DNA from: Spirochaetota bacterium
GTDB lineage: Bacteria; Spirochaetota; UBA4802; UBA5550
Length of the DNA stretch: 64,000 bases
Assembly (NCBI GenBank): GCA_025457915.1
Contig: JALOTL010000007.1
Coordinates: forward strand, 178,368 to 242,367
Reading direction: 5' to 3'
Every line of letters begins with the position of its first letter. Position 1 is the stretch's first letter. Shown here one piece after another: positions 34,105 to 43,885 of the stretch. A program made the translations under genes and the position numbers. Below the pieces are notes generated by a model. That model ran no database searches. It had not been told where the DNA came from and saw nothing but the letters and a program-made list of their open reading frames with translations.

Positions 34105-35592
34105 ATGATTGAAGAAACAAGCAGCCTGATAAAAATCAGGATCGACAAAATCGGCGAAATCAGGGACGAGTTCGGTGTAAACCCGTTCCCGTACAGGTAC
34201 GACGTCACGGACGGTTCCTCGGAGATAATCGGAAAGTTCGAGGAGTACTCCTCGTCCGAAAGGGCCGTGAGCGTCGCCGGAAGGATCATGACCCAGAGGA
34301 TCATGGGAAGGGCGGCCTTCTGCACCATACAGGACCAGACAGGCAGGATACAGATATACCTGAGCGAACAGACGGTCGGCGAGGCGCCGTACAGGATGTT
34401 CAAGAAGCTCGACATCGGCGACATCATAGGCGCGAAGGGAAAGGTAAAGAAGACCAAGACCGGCGAAATAAGCGTTTTCGCGGATGAATACACGGTCCTT
34501 TCCAAGAACGTCAGGCCGCTCCCGGTGGTCAAGGAAAAGGACGGCGAGACCTACGACGCGGTGTCGGACAAGGAGCTCAGGTACAGGAACAGGCACGTGG
34601 ACCTGATCGTGACGCCCGGGGTGAAGGAGACCTTCATCAAGAGGACCGGCATCATAAAGAACGTCAGGGCCGTGCTCGATTCAAAGGGCTTCTGCGAGGT
34701 GGAGACCCCGGTGCTCCAGCCGATATACGGGGGCGCGGCCGCTTCGCCGTTCACCTCCCACCACAACGCGCTCGACATGAAGCTCTACCTGCGCATATCC
34801 CTCGAGCCGTACCTGAAAAGACTCATCGTCGGCGGACTGGACAGGGTGTACGAGCTTGGCAAGTGCTTCAGGAACGAGGGGATCGACAGGACCCACAACC
34901 CGGAATTCACCATGCTCGAGCTCTACCAGGCGTACGCGGACTACGAGGACATGATGCGGATCACCGAGGAGCTTTTCGAGCAGACCGCGCTTAAGATAAA
35001 CGGCACGACGAAGGTGAACTTCGACGGGAAGGAAATCGACCTCAAGACGCCGTGGAAGAGGATAAAGATGGTCGACGCGATAAAGGAATACGCCGGACTG
35101 GACGTTCTCTCCATGTCCGACGATGAGCTGAAGAAGACCGTGCTTGACAACGGCGGCACTATCAAGGGCGAATTCATAAGGGGGCTCGCGATAGACGAGA
35201 TATTCGAGATCTTCGTGGAGAGGCACCTGGTCCAGCCGACCTTCATCACGCACCACCCGCTTGAGACCACGCCGCTCTGCAAGCCCGACTACGCGGACCC
35301 TAGATTTCTGCAGAGGTTCGAGCTCTTCATCAACTGCATGGAGTTCGCGAACGCGTACAGCGAATCCAACGACCCGGTGTTCCAGAGGAAGACACTGTAC
35401 GAGCAGTCCCTCAGGAGGGAGGTCGACGAGGAGGCCCCGCCCATGGATGAAAACTTCGTGCAGGCCATCGAGGCCGGCATGCCGCCCGCGGGGGGCCTGG
35501 GCATAGGGATAGACAGGATGGTGATGCTCCTTACCGGCGAGGCTTCGATCAGGGACGTGATCTTCTTCCCGACCATGAGGCCGGAGGCCTGA
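34105..35592 (+). CDS. lysS: Lysyl-tRNA synthetase, class II
   Basis: A 495-residue class II synthetase that charges tRNA-Lys. An OB-fold anticodon domain (residues ~55-150) precedes the catalytic core. Class II landmarks are motif 1 near FCEVETPVLQPIYGGAAASPF, motif 2 FRNEGIDRTHNPEFTMLELY, and motif 3 GLGIGIDRMVMLLTGEASIRDV. Length and order match the bacterial LysS type, not the class I LysK of some spirochaetes such as Borrelia and Treponema. AGGTG 6 nt before the ATG lies outside the MITE, whose end is only 22 bp upstream. Its codons are AGG-rich, like the core genes. Confidence 0.96.
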   Translation: MIEETSSLIKIRIDKIGEIRDEFGVNPFPYRYDVTDGSSEIIGKFEEYSSSERAVSVAGRIMTQRIMGRAAFCTIQDQTGRIQIYLSEQTVGEAPYRMFKKLDIGDIIGAKGKVKKTKTGEISVFADEYTVLSKNVRPLPVVKEKDGETYDAVSDKELRYRNRHVDLIVTPGVKETFIKRTGIIKNVRAVLDSKGFCEVETPVLQPIYGGAAASPFTSHHNALDMKLYLRISLEPYLKRLIVGGLDRVYELGKCFRNEGIDRTHNPEFTMLELYQAYADYEDMMRITEELFEQTALKINGTTKVNFDGKEIDLKTPWKRIKMVDAIKEYAGLDVLSMSDDELKKTVLDNGGTIKGEFIRGLAIDEIFEIFVERHLVQPTFITHHPLETTPLCKPDYADPRFLQRFELFINCMEFANAYSESNDPVFQRKTLYEQSLRREVDEEAPPMDENFVQAIEAGMPPAGGLGIGIDRMVMLLTGEASIRDVIFFPTMRPEA

Positions 35593-35597
35593 TAAGG

Positions 35598-35672
35598 CCG
35601 GAGGTCCTTTAGGAACGGAGGTCTGGCAAGTCCGGAGGTCTGGCAAGTCCGGAGGTCCTTTAGGAACGGAGG
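35598..35672. repeat. Direct repeats between lysS and hbd
   Basis: An identical 24-bp unit (CCGGAGGTCCTTTAGGAACG...) occurs at 35598-35621 and 35649-35672. Two copies of GGAGGTCTGGCAAG-type segments lie between them. TCCTTTAGGA is a short palindrome. The array lies just after the lysS stop and at the 3' end of hbd, in non-coding DNA. Confidence 0.85.
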
Positions 35673-35678
35673 CCTGGA

Positions 35679-36527
35679 TCAGTCGTTATAGATGTAAAAA
35701 CCCTTCCCGGATTTCCTTCCGAGACGGCCCGCGTACACGTATTTCTTAAGCAGGGGGCACGGCCTGTACTTCGGGTCCGCGTATTCCCTGTACATCTCCT
35801 CCACCACCGCGAGCAGTACGTCCAGACCTATCATGTCCGCCAGCGCGAGCGGTCCCATGGGCATGTTGAGCCCTATCTTCACGACCTTGTCGATAGAGTC
35901 CACCGTTCCGAAATCCTCGTAGAGCAGGTAGATCGCCTCGTTGATCATCGGGATGAATATCCTGTTCAGCATGAAGCCGGGGTAGTCCCTGGACTCCACG
36001 AAGTCCTTTCCCAGCTTCTTGACGACGTTCTTGGTCAGCCCGAACGTCTCCCTCGTGGTCAGGAACCCGGGGATTATCTCCACGAGCTTCATCACCCTGG
36101 CGGGTATCATGAAGTGCAGGCCTATGACGGATTCGGGCCTTTTCGTGGCGGAGGCTATCGCTGTGATGGATATGGACGAGGTATTGGTCGCGAGCACAGT
36201 TCCGCCCGCGCAGATAGCGTCGAGGTTTTTGAAGACCTTTTTCTTCACTTCCAGGTCCTCCACCACGCACTCGATGACGAATTCCGCCGCGGCGAGGTAT
36301 TTCAGGTCGTTGTATATCTTAATCCTCGAAGTTATCCCTCCCATGCCGTCCGCGCTTATCCTGCCCTCCTTTACGTACCTGTTGAGCCTGGACTGGATCT
36401 TTTTAAAGGCGTCCCTGGACCTGCTTTCATCGATGTCGTACATGAGAACGTCGAAACCGGCCTCGGCAGCAAGCTGGGCGATGTCGGTCCCCATTATGCC
36501 GGTGCCGACTATTCCGAATACCTTCAT
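35679..36527 (-). CDS. hbd: 3-hydroxyacyl-CoA (3-hydroxybutyryl-CoA) dehydrogenase
   Basis: A 282-residue NAD(P)-dependent dehydrogenase converting 3-hydroxyacyl-CoA to 3-ketoacyl-CoA, or the reverse in butyrate synthesis. The ATG at 36527 follows GGAGGAG and gives the standard start MKVFGIVGTGIMGTDIAQLA, the NAD loop. Further family motifs are FVIECVVEDLEVKK, NTSSISIT, GLHFMIPARVM with the catalytic His, DYPGFMLNRIFIPMINEA and LGRKSGKGFYIYN at the C-terminus. The length is that of stand-alone Hbd/PaaH proteins. No thiolase, crotonase or acyl-CoA dehydrogenase gene is adjacent. Confidence 0.92.
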   Translation of the reverse strand: MKVFGIVGTGIMGTDIAQLAAEAGFDVLMYDIDESRSRDAFKKIQSRLNRYVKEGRISADGMGGITSRIKIYNDLKYLAAAEFVIECVVEDLEVKKKVFKNLDAICAGGTVLATNTSSISITAIASATKRPESVIGLHFMIPARVMKLVEIIPGFLTTRETFGLTKNVVKKLGKDFVESRDYPGFMLNRIFIPMINEAIYLLYEDFGTVDSIDKVVKIGLNMPMGPLALADMIGLDVLLAVVEEMYREYADPKYRPCPLLKKYVYAGRLGRKSGKGFYIYND

Positions 36528-36737
36528 ATCTCCTCCGGTCGGACGGATGTATATTTTTCCGGGACGGCCCCGGAATGCCCCGGTCCTTTTAAATGAAAAC
36601 TGCGCCCGACAGATTCCCTTATATTTTTTATCACTAAACTTCAAGTATTATTCCTTATCCTGTTGACTTTTATTGCCGGCGGGATATAATCAAAAAAACT
36701 TGACCGTCCGCTGTTTCCGCGGGGAAAAAAGTCCATC

Positions 36738-38804
36738 ATGCCGGAAGAAATAAAAGAAATATCAGCCCTCCTGACCGGGCTGGAAATTATCGGACCGGAA
36801 ACCGACCCGGAAATCTCTTCGATCTATGCCGGCGCGTGCGGGAACCTCGACCTGGGGCCGGTCGATTACCTGACCGTCAGGGACCTTGTCGAGCTGAGCG
36901 GCTGCGGTTCCCCGCCGGTACACGCGCTCCTGCTGGCCATGTTCTCCTCCCTGAGGGAGGGGAGCGTGTGCATAAGGTTCGACAGGAAATCCCTTGAAAA
37001 AAGGTTCTCGGCCTTCGCCGGGAACGCCTCCTCCGAGCTCGCGCGGCAGATATGCGCCGACGTTAAAAAATATCCGGACCTGGTTTTCGTGAAGGATGAA
37101 GGCGGACCGTCGCTTTTCAGCGGCACGGCCGATGAATTCAGGCCCCTGGTCCTTGCGTCGGAGAAGGGCCGCGACCTGCTATACTTCCAGAAATATTACC
37201 ATTTCGAAAACAGGATGAGGGCCGACCTGGCCAGGCTCATTTCCGCCTCTCCCGAAAAGGCCGACCGGGAAGAAATCAAAAAAATAATCGACGATGTCTT
37301 CATGAAAAGACCGGTCCGTCCCTTCTCGTTCAACGCGAAGCAGGTTATGTCCGTCGTTGTTTCGCTGACGAAAAGGCTGGCGATCATATCCGGGGGACCC
37401 GGCACCGGAAAGACCTCAATAGCCATAAACATACTGCGCGCCTTCCTGAAAAGGGGCGCGGACCCGGCGATGATGAAAATAGCCGCGCCCACCGGCAGGG
37501 CGGCGAAAAGGCTCGAGGAATCGGTCATCGCCGGCCTGGGAACCATAGAGAAAAAAACGGCGGCCGAGGAGCGCCTGTCGGAAATAAGCGGCGCGACCAT
37601 CCACAGGCTCCTGGGGTATTCGCCTTCAATGAACGGCTTCCTCCGAAACGGGAAAAACAGGATCGAGGCCGACCTGATCATCGTCGACGAGGCCTCGATG
37701 CTTGACGTCGTGCTCCTCTCCCGCCTTCTCGAAGCGGTGGACGAAAGGACGTCCGTCGTGCTCATGGGCGACAGGGACCAGCTGCCGTCCGTCGATTCCG
37801 GGGCCGTCCTTTCGGACCTCGTCCCGGCGGGCGGAGCGGGATACTCGGAAGGCATGGCGTCCCTCTTCCTCGATCTGATCCCGGGAGCGGAGGCCGCGGT
37901 CAGGGAGGGCGCCGGGTCCCCGGCGGACGGCGTCGTCATTCTTGAAGAAAGCTACAGGTCGTCAGCCGCGCTCAGAAAATTCTCCGAGAGCGTCAATTCA
38001 GGCGACGCGAAGGCGGTGGACCGCCTGCCGTCGGTGGAGCTCCGCCGTCCCGCGGGCGGGAAGTTTTTCGACGTAAGACTGGAAGGCGCTTACATCCTGG
38101 CTCCCGGCTCGAGCGGGCTCGATCCCTACGCCGAGTGCAGGGAGCTCGCCGTATCGTGGGTGCGGACGCGCTTCCTGGGCGAAGGCGGGATACAGTCCCT
38201 CGCGGAAAGGGCCGCCGGAATCGAATTTTCCGGTCCCGTCCCTGACGAGCGTCTTACGGTCATGCTGTCGGAAATTTTTTCCAAGCTCGAGGAGGGAATG
38301 ATCCTCACGCCGCTCAGGTCCGGAACCTTCGGATCGTCGGGATTGAACTCGATGATCATCCAGTCGGTGGCGCGGTCCCTTGACCGGCCCCCGGCCGGCG
38401 GATTTTTCCCCGGCATGCCGGTCATAATCACGAAAAACGATTATCCGAAGGACCTCTACAACGGTGACACCGGCATCGTGCTCCGCGACGCCGGGGGCGG
38501 ACATTCCGCATTCTTCAGGCGCGGCGGCGGGTTCACCGGCTTCTCCTGCTCCCTCCTTCCTGAATGGGAGCCGGCATACGCGATAACCGTCCACAAGAGC
38601 CAGGGGTCAGAATACCGGGACATACTCTTCATCATCCCGGATAAGGCCCCGGACAGGCTCCTCACAAGGGAAATACTTTACACCGGCCTCACCAGGGCGA
38701 AACGGTCCGCCGCGCTCTATTCGGGCGCCGGTACGTTGAAAAGGGCCATGTCAAACAGGACGGTAAGGGAAACCGGTCTGATGCAGGCGTTCCGGGAATT
38801 TTAA
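36738..38804 (+). CDS. recD: RecD-type helicase (exodeoxyribonuclease V alpha subunit)
   Basis: A 688-residue superfamily 1B helicase. Walker A is GGPGTGKTS (~residues 218-226), followed by APTGRAAKRLEES (motif Ia), IIVDEASMLD (motif II), LMGDRDQLPSVDSGAVLSDL (motif III) and a C-terminal motif V/VI region (AYAITVHKSQGSEY, LLTREILYTGLTRAKR). These features are those of RecD of RecBCD, which drives 5'-3' unwinding during break repair. recB and recC are not in the window but are expected nearby or elsewhere. The ATG at 36738 has only weak Shine-Dalgarno support. It is divergent from hbd. Confidence 0.92.
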   Translation: MPEEIKEISALLTGLEIIGPETDPEISSIYAGACGNLDLGPVDYLTVRDLVELSGCGSPPVHALLLAMFSSLREGSVCIRFDRKSLEKRFSAFAGNASSELARQICADVKKYPDLVFVKDEGGPSLFSGTADEFRPLVLASEKGRDLLYFQKYYHFENRMRADLARLISASPEKADREEIKKIIDDVFMKRPVRPFSFNAKQVMSVVVSLTKRLAIISGGPGTGKTSIAINILRAFLKRGADPAMMKIAAPTGRAAKRLEESVIAGLGTIEKKTAAEERLSEISGATIHRLLGYSPSMNGFLRNGKNRIEADLIIVDEASMLDVVLLSRLLEAVDERTSVVLMGDRDQLPSVDSGAVLSDLVPAGGAGYSEGMASLFLDLIPGAEAAVREGAGSPADGVVILEESYRSSAALRKFSESVNSGDAKAVDRLPSVELRRPAGGKFFDVRLEGAYILAPGSSGLDPYAECRELAVSWVRTRFLGEGGIQSLAERAAGIEFSGPVPDERLTVMLSEIFSKLEEGMILTPLRSGTFGSSGLNSMIIQSVARSLDRPPAGGFFPGMPVIITKNDYPKDLYNGDTGIVLRDAGGGHSAFFRRGGGFTGFSCSLLPEWEPAYAITVHKSQGSEYRDILFIIPDKAPDRLLTREILYTGLTRAKRSAALYSGAGTLKRAMSNRTVRETGLMQAFREF

Positions 38805-38854
38805 TTGACTTGCCGCGTCCGTGTCCGTCTTAATAAACAGTCTACCGGAAAAAA

Positions 38855-41800
38855 ATGGAAATAATCGGACAAATCATAAACAACAGGTACAGGCCGGCCG
38901 AGCTTCTTCACGAGGATTCGATATCAATCCTGTACAGGGCCTTCGAACTGCCGTCGGATTCCGAATGCCTGGTCAAGCTCCTCAAGAGGGAAAACATATC
39001 CTCCGGCTACGCCGACATCATCAGGTTCAGGGCCGATATAAATTCCGTCTCCAGGCTCTCGCACGAGGGAATAGCCCGGGTGATGGAATGCGGGGAATAC
39101 CTGGACAGGATCTACATCGCGATGGAGCCGCTCCGTCCCGTATTCCTCGGAGACATCAAGGGCAGGATGGAAACGGCCGCCGCGATCGAGTGCGCGATGA
39201 AGCTCTCGTCCGCCCTTGAATGCGCGCATAAAAACGGCCTGCTCCACAGGCACATCAATCCATGGAGCGTGCTCGCCGTCGACGGCGGGTACAAGATAAT
39301 CGACTTCGGGCTGTCGCACGTGATAGAGTTCAGGGAAACGCCGCAAAAGACCGACATGGACAGGTTCTTCGGATGCATCTCCCCCGAGCAGAGCGGGCTC
39401 ATCAAGAGGCCCGTCGATGAAAGGAGCGACCTGTACTCGCTGGGCGTGATTCTATACCGTCTCCTCACCGGCCTGAAACCCTTCACAGGCGACGACGTCT
39501 TCACCATCCTTTCCCAGCACCTTTCAAGACAGCCGGAACCTCCCGCTTCACTGGACCCGGACGTGCCGCCTGCCCTTTCAAACATGATAATGAAGCTGCT
39601 TGAAAAAAACCCGGACGACAGGTACCAGACCTCCACCGGCCTGATATTCGACCTGAAAAAGCTCACCGAGGGATGGAAGGAATTCATCCCGGGGCTCAAC
39701 GACGTGACCTCGAAATTCAGCTTCAGGAGCAGGATGATCGGGAGGGAAAAGGACCTGGGCCTCCTCAAGAGGATCTACGGCGAATCCGCGCAGGGAAAGG
39801 GCGGCGCCTGCATCATCAACGGCGAGGCGGGATCCGGCAAAACCAGGCTCGCGGAAGAGCTCAGGGACCACGTGTATTCAGAGGGCGGCCTTCTCATAGA
39901 GGGCAAATGCTTCGCGGGCGAGAACAAGATACCGTTCGAACCTTTCATGGAGGCGCTTTCGTCATACATCAGGAATTTCAGGAGATATTCAGAATCAAGG
40001 AAGAACGAGATCCGCGGGGGGCTTTCTGGCGAGATGTCGTACATAGGGAAAACAATATCGAGGTTGAACCCCCTTGCCGGGGAACTGCTCCCGTCGCCCG
40101 CGCCAGGTCAGCATCACGCGCCTGAAAAATCCAACATCAGGTTCAAGAGCAACGTGGGAAACCTTTTCCTGAAAATAGGCGACATGGAAAAGGGACTCGT
40201 CATAGTGATAGACGACCTCCAGTGGGCCGACGACGGCACGATGGACGTTTTCGAGGAGATGCTCGAAACCATAGGCGACCGACGGGTGATGCTCGTCGGG
40301 ACATGCAGGCACGATGAGCTCCCCGAGCGTCACAGGCTCACGCGGCTCATGAAGGAAAAATCCGGGATGATATTTTCCATCAATTTAAGCCCGCTCGATC
40401 CGGCGCAGACGGCGGAGCTCGTCTCACTGCTGATATACGAAAAGAAGGAAAACCTCGGAGAAATCGTAAAACACATCCATTCAAGAAGCGGCGGCAACCC
40501 CTTCATCGCCATCGAGGTGCTGAAGCAGATGATATCGGGCGGGGCCCTGTTCTACCGGGACGACCGGTGGAACCTGAACAGGAAGGCCCTGGGAAGGGAG
40601 GACCTTTCCGGCACGGAGATCAACCTGATCATCAGCAGGATAGGCCTCCTCGACGAAAACGAGAAAAAGCTGCTTTCATACGCGGCGGTGATCGGGAGAA
40701 AATTCGACCTCGACCTGCTGTTCCGGCTGTGGGGGACCGGGGGTCCCGAGGCATATCCCATCGTTGAAAAGGCCCTGTCCCTCCAGATACTGGTGCTGGA
40801 CCCTCTTGAAAAGGGCAAGATATTCTTCGTTCACGACAGGATCAAGGAGGCCTTTTATTCCTTCATACCGTCAAAGGAAAGGACCAGGCTGCACATCGAC
40901 ATAGCCGGGTCCCTTGAATCCGTCTATGGCGAAAAGCTCGTGGACATGATTTTCGACCTGGCCCACCACTACATCGAGAGCGGCTCCGCGGAAAAGTCGA
41001 TAGAGTACGCAATCCCGGCCGGCAGAAGGGCGAGGGAGATGTACGCCTACGACGACGCGGTGAGGTATTTCAACAGGGCGCTCGCGTTCCTGGAAAAATC
41101 AGGCGGGGACGGCGATAAAATACTGGAGTGCAAAGAGGAGCTCGGCGGGATATATGTGACGATAGGAAGGACCGGCGAGGCCATAGTCCTTTTCAACGGC
41201 ATCCTGCCGCTGGTGAAGTCCGGGATCCAGAGGGCCGGCATATACATGCAGCTTTGCGACGCTTACTACAGGAAGGGCGACTGGATCAACTGCGAGGAAA
41301 ACGCCGCAAGGGGGCTCGCGCTACTCGGACTTAAAATCCACACCACCAGGATGGGTTTATGGGCGAGGATACTAAAGGAACTGGCGGTTCACGTGTCCCA
41401 CAGGCTCATGCCGTTCCTGTTCGTCAGGTCGCAGGAAAATCCCGACGCGGAAAAGTACAGGATGATGGTGAACATTTTTGAGCCGCTGGCGATGAGCTAC
41501 GTGCTGAACGACCCCATCAAATTCGTATGGTCCAACCTGTACATCCTCAATCTTTCGGAAAGGAAGATAGGACCGTCGAGGGAGCTCGCGAAAAGCCTCT
41601 ACGCGATAGGCGGGCTTTACATGTCCATACCACTGTTCGGGAAGGCCGGGGCCTATCTCGAAAAAAGCCTGTCGATAATGAGGCGCCTGAATTACGACTG
41701 GGGCACGGCAAAATGCCTCCAGCTTCTGGGGTACAGGTACGAATGGATGGCCGACTTCAAGTCTGCTCTGGAAACTTTCCGGAAAAGCGCGGACATTTTC

Positions 41801-43486
41801 ATGAGGCTGGGCGATACCAAGGAAACCGCGATGGCGCTGAACGGGATCGAGCACTGCCACTATTACATGTCCGACTATAAAAACGCGGAATCCATCAACC
41901 AGAGGTATTATGCTATCTCCGGCAAGGCCTCCGACTACTACGGCATCGGCGCTTCCGAGATCTATTCGTCCCAGTACTACAGGGAAACAGGCGACCTCGA
42001 CAGGGCGGACTTCCACGCTGAAAGGGCCAACAGGCTGAGCGCGGAAAAAAAAATACCATTCAACCTCTGCTCGTCCTACATCGAGCTCGGATGCAACGCC
42101 CTGGAAAGGGGCGAAACGATGAAGGCCATCGAACACCTCGAGGCGGCCCAGCAGCTCAACAGGGAGAACAATTTTCTCAGGCAGTACATCAAGCCTTTTT
42201 ATTACTATCTCGCGCAGGCGTACCTGGAGGACTACCAGAAAAACCGCTTCATGGCGGACGGGCTCTCCTCCGGCGACCTGAAAAGGGCCGGCAGGGCGAG
42301 CAAAAGGGCGTTGAGAAGGATGAAAAACTGGCGGACGCACTACGGGGGCGCACTCAGGGTTTATGCCGGATACTGCGCCGCGGTCGGAAATAAAAAATCC
42401 GCCGCCAGGTATTTCCAGAAGGCGATAAGGCACTGCGAAAAGACAGGAAGGGCATACGAGTTCGCCAGGACATATTACGACTACGGCATTTTCCTCACGC
42501 AGAACGGCGAAGGCGCCGAGGCAAAAAAATGCTTCGAGGCGTCATATGCGGTATTCAGCGAAATCTCCTCCCAGCTATACGTCGCCAGGCTCAGGGACCT
42601 GCTCGGCATCAAGGGACAGGACACGGAAACCTCCATCCAGAGGCTGGTCAACAAGGAAAGGACCGCTTACATCAACAGGATGGAGAAGGAGATATCCTTC
42701 ATGCAGGACGTCCATGCCATTCTCGGGAGGGTCGCGGGGATCGCCCTCGATCTGACAGGCGCTGGATCCTGCTGTCTTTTCACCGTGCCGAAGGGAGGGG
42801 GCTCTCTCGTCCCTGAGATCACAATAAACATGCCGGACAACGCCATGAGGGAATCGGCGGAAGCGCTCGCGGTGATCTCCCTGAAATCTTCAAAGCCGGT
42901 CATATCCGGTGTTTCCGGGGTGGAAGACATCCCCGATACCCTCAAGGGAAAGGTTGTCATGTGCCTTCCCATAAAAACAGGGAAAACCGACCTGGGGTCC
43001 TGCTTCATCGCGAACCCTTCTTCCGGCTCCTTTTCACAGAGGGACGCGGATTTCCTTCAGGAATTCATGTCGGATATAGCAGTCATACTGGAAAATGCAC
43101 TCCTTCACAGCAGGCTGGGACAGAAAAGCCGGGACGACAGGAAGCAGACAGTAACTCCCCTGACCGAGGAAAAGATAAAAAAAGTCATTTCTTACATAAA
43201 CAGGCACTATACCGAGGACATAAGCAGGGAAAGACTTGCGGACATGGTGGGAATAAGCCCGAACCACCTGGGGAAATTCTTCATGATTTACACGGGCAAT
43301 AAGATAGGGGATTACATTAACGAACTCAGGATAAAAAGCTCCCTTAAAAGGCTTAAAGATTCGAATGAAAACATAATAGACATCGCCTATGACACAGGTT
43401 TTGAAAGCCTGAGGACATTCAACAGGGCGTTTTTAAAGGTCATGAAGACCACTCCCAAAAATTTCAGGTATAAAAACAGGATTTAA
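38855..43486 (+). CDS. Pseudokinase - STAND ATPase - TPR - GAF - AraC regulator
   Basis: A 1543-residue fusion. Residues ~10-275 have the Ser/Thr kinase fold, but key sites are degenerate: the glycine loop is gone, HRD is HRH (131-133), and the catalytic Lys and Asn positions are N135 and S138. K41 and DFG (150-152) remain. Residues ~295-700 are a STAND/AAA ATPase with Walker A GEAGSGKT (325-332) and the Walker B segment VIVIDDLQWADD. A long TPR region (~700-1260), a GAF domain (~1285-1425) and an AraC-type HTH (~1438-1543) follow. It is probably a one-component transcription regulator gated by ATP, ligand or partner binding rather than by phosphotransfer. Confidence 0.88.
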   Translation: MEIIGQIINNRYRPAELLHEDSISILYRAFELPSDSECLVKLLKRENISSGYADIIRFRADINSVSRLSHEGIARVMECGEYLDRIYIAMEPLRPVFLGDIKGRMETAAAIECAMKLSSALECAHKNGLLHRHINPWSVLAVDGGYKIIDFGLSHVIEFRETPQKTDMDRFFGCISPEQSGLIKRPVDERSDLYSLGVILYRLLTGLKPFTGDDVFTILSQHLSRQPEPPASLDPDVPPALSNMIMKLLEKNPDDRYQTSTGLIFDLKKLTEGWKEFIPGLNDVTSKFSFRSRMIGREKDLGLLKRIYGESAQGKGGACIINGEAGSGKTRLAEELRDHVYSEGGLLIEGKCFAGENKIPFEPFMEALSSYIRNFRRYSESRKNEIRGGLSGEMSYIGKTISRLNPLAGELLPSPAPGQHHAPEKSNIRFKSNVGNLFLKIGDMEKGLVIVIDDLQWADDGTMDVFEEMLETIGDRRVMLVGTCRHDELPERHRLTRLMKEKSGMIFSINLSPLDPAQTAELVSLLIYEKKENLGEIVKHIHSRSGGNPFIAIEVLKQMISGGALFYRDDRWNLNRKALGREDLSGTEINLIISRIGLLDENEKKLLSYAAVIGRKFDLDLLFRLWGTGGPEAYPIVEKALSLQILVLDPLEKGKIFFVHDRIKEAFYSFIPSKERTRLHIDIAGSLESVYGEKLVDMIFDLAHHYIESGSAEKSIEYAIPAGRRAREMYAYDDAVRYFNRALAFLEKSGGDGDKILECKEELGGIYVTIGRTGEAIVLFNGILPLVKSGIQRAGIYMQLCDAYYRKGDWINCEENAARGLALLGLKIHTTRMGLWARILKELAVHVSHRLMPFLFVRSQENPDAEKYRMMVNIFEPLAMSYVLNDPIKFVWSNLYILNLSERKIGPSRELAKSLYAIGGLYMSIPLFGKAGAYLEKSLSIMRRLNYDWGTAKCLQLLGYRYEWMADFKSALETFRKSADIFMRLGDTKETAMALNGIEHCHYYMSDYKNAESINQRYYAISGKASDYYGIGASEIYSSQYYRETGDLDRADFHAERANRLSAEKKIPFNLCSSYIELGCNALERGETMKAIEHLEAAQQLNRENNFLRQYIKPFYYYLAQAYLEDYQKNRFMADGLSSGDLKRAGRASKRALRRMKNWRTHYGGALRVYAGYCAAVGNKKSAARYFQKAIRHCEKTGRAYEFARTYYDYGIFLTQNGEGAEAKKCFEASYAVFSEISSQLYVARLRDLLGIKGQDTETSIQRLVNKERTAYINRMEKEISFMQDVHAILGRVAGIALDLTGAGSCCLFTVPKGGGSLVPEITINMPDNAMRESAEALAVISLKSSKPVISGVSGVEDIPDTLKGKVVMCLPIKTGKTDLGSCFIANPSSGSFSQRDADFLQEFMSDIAVILENALLHSRLGQKSRDDRKQTVTPLTEEKIKKVISYINRHYTEDISRERLADMVGISPNHLGKFFMIYTGNKIGDYINELRIKSSLKRLKDSNENIIDIAYDTGFESLRTFNRAFLKVMKTTPKNFRYKNRI

Positions 43487-43582
43487 TCTTCCGGTCCTTT
43501 GGACATGGCAGGTTTCCGGGCATTTAATAAAAAAATTTTATTCTTTTTTTTAAAAAAATTTTAAAATTAATATTTTATTTTA

Positions 43583-43625
43583 TACTCTTTAAAAGAGTAA
43601 TTATAAGATAAAAATACTCTTTTAA
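43583..43625. promoter_or_regulatory. Clustered TACTCTTT motifs upstream of the lipase gene
   Basis: Within a 399-bp, extremely AT-rich spacer, TACTCTT-TAA-AAGAGTA (43583-43599) is a perfect 7+3+7 palindrome, and a further direct copy TACTCTTTTAA starts at 43615. The group lies just beyond the AraC-type regulator gene and before the lipase gene. A second inverted repeat, ATGGAC/GTCCAT, is at 43712-43717 and 43731-43736, followed by TTTT. These are plausible operator sites, inferred from pattern only. Confidence 0.4.
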
Positions 43626-43885
43626 TACAATAAAAAATATATAAACATACTCATAAAATACATATATTTGCCCATATCACACCCACATTGAATTAATCAA
43701 CATTATAAAACATGGACAAAATCAATTCATGTCCATTTTGACGAGACTAAAGGTTGAAATATGTGTATTGTTCTATTACGAACCGTCCGGAAGGTCTTAA
43801 AAAATAAATAAAATTCCATGGTTCAAAACTCTTAGGGGCTTTAAATAACGGGGGGCTTAATACAAGAAACTCAGGAGGGGGCTTC

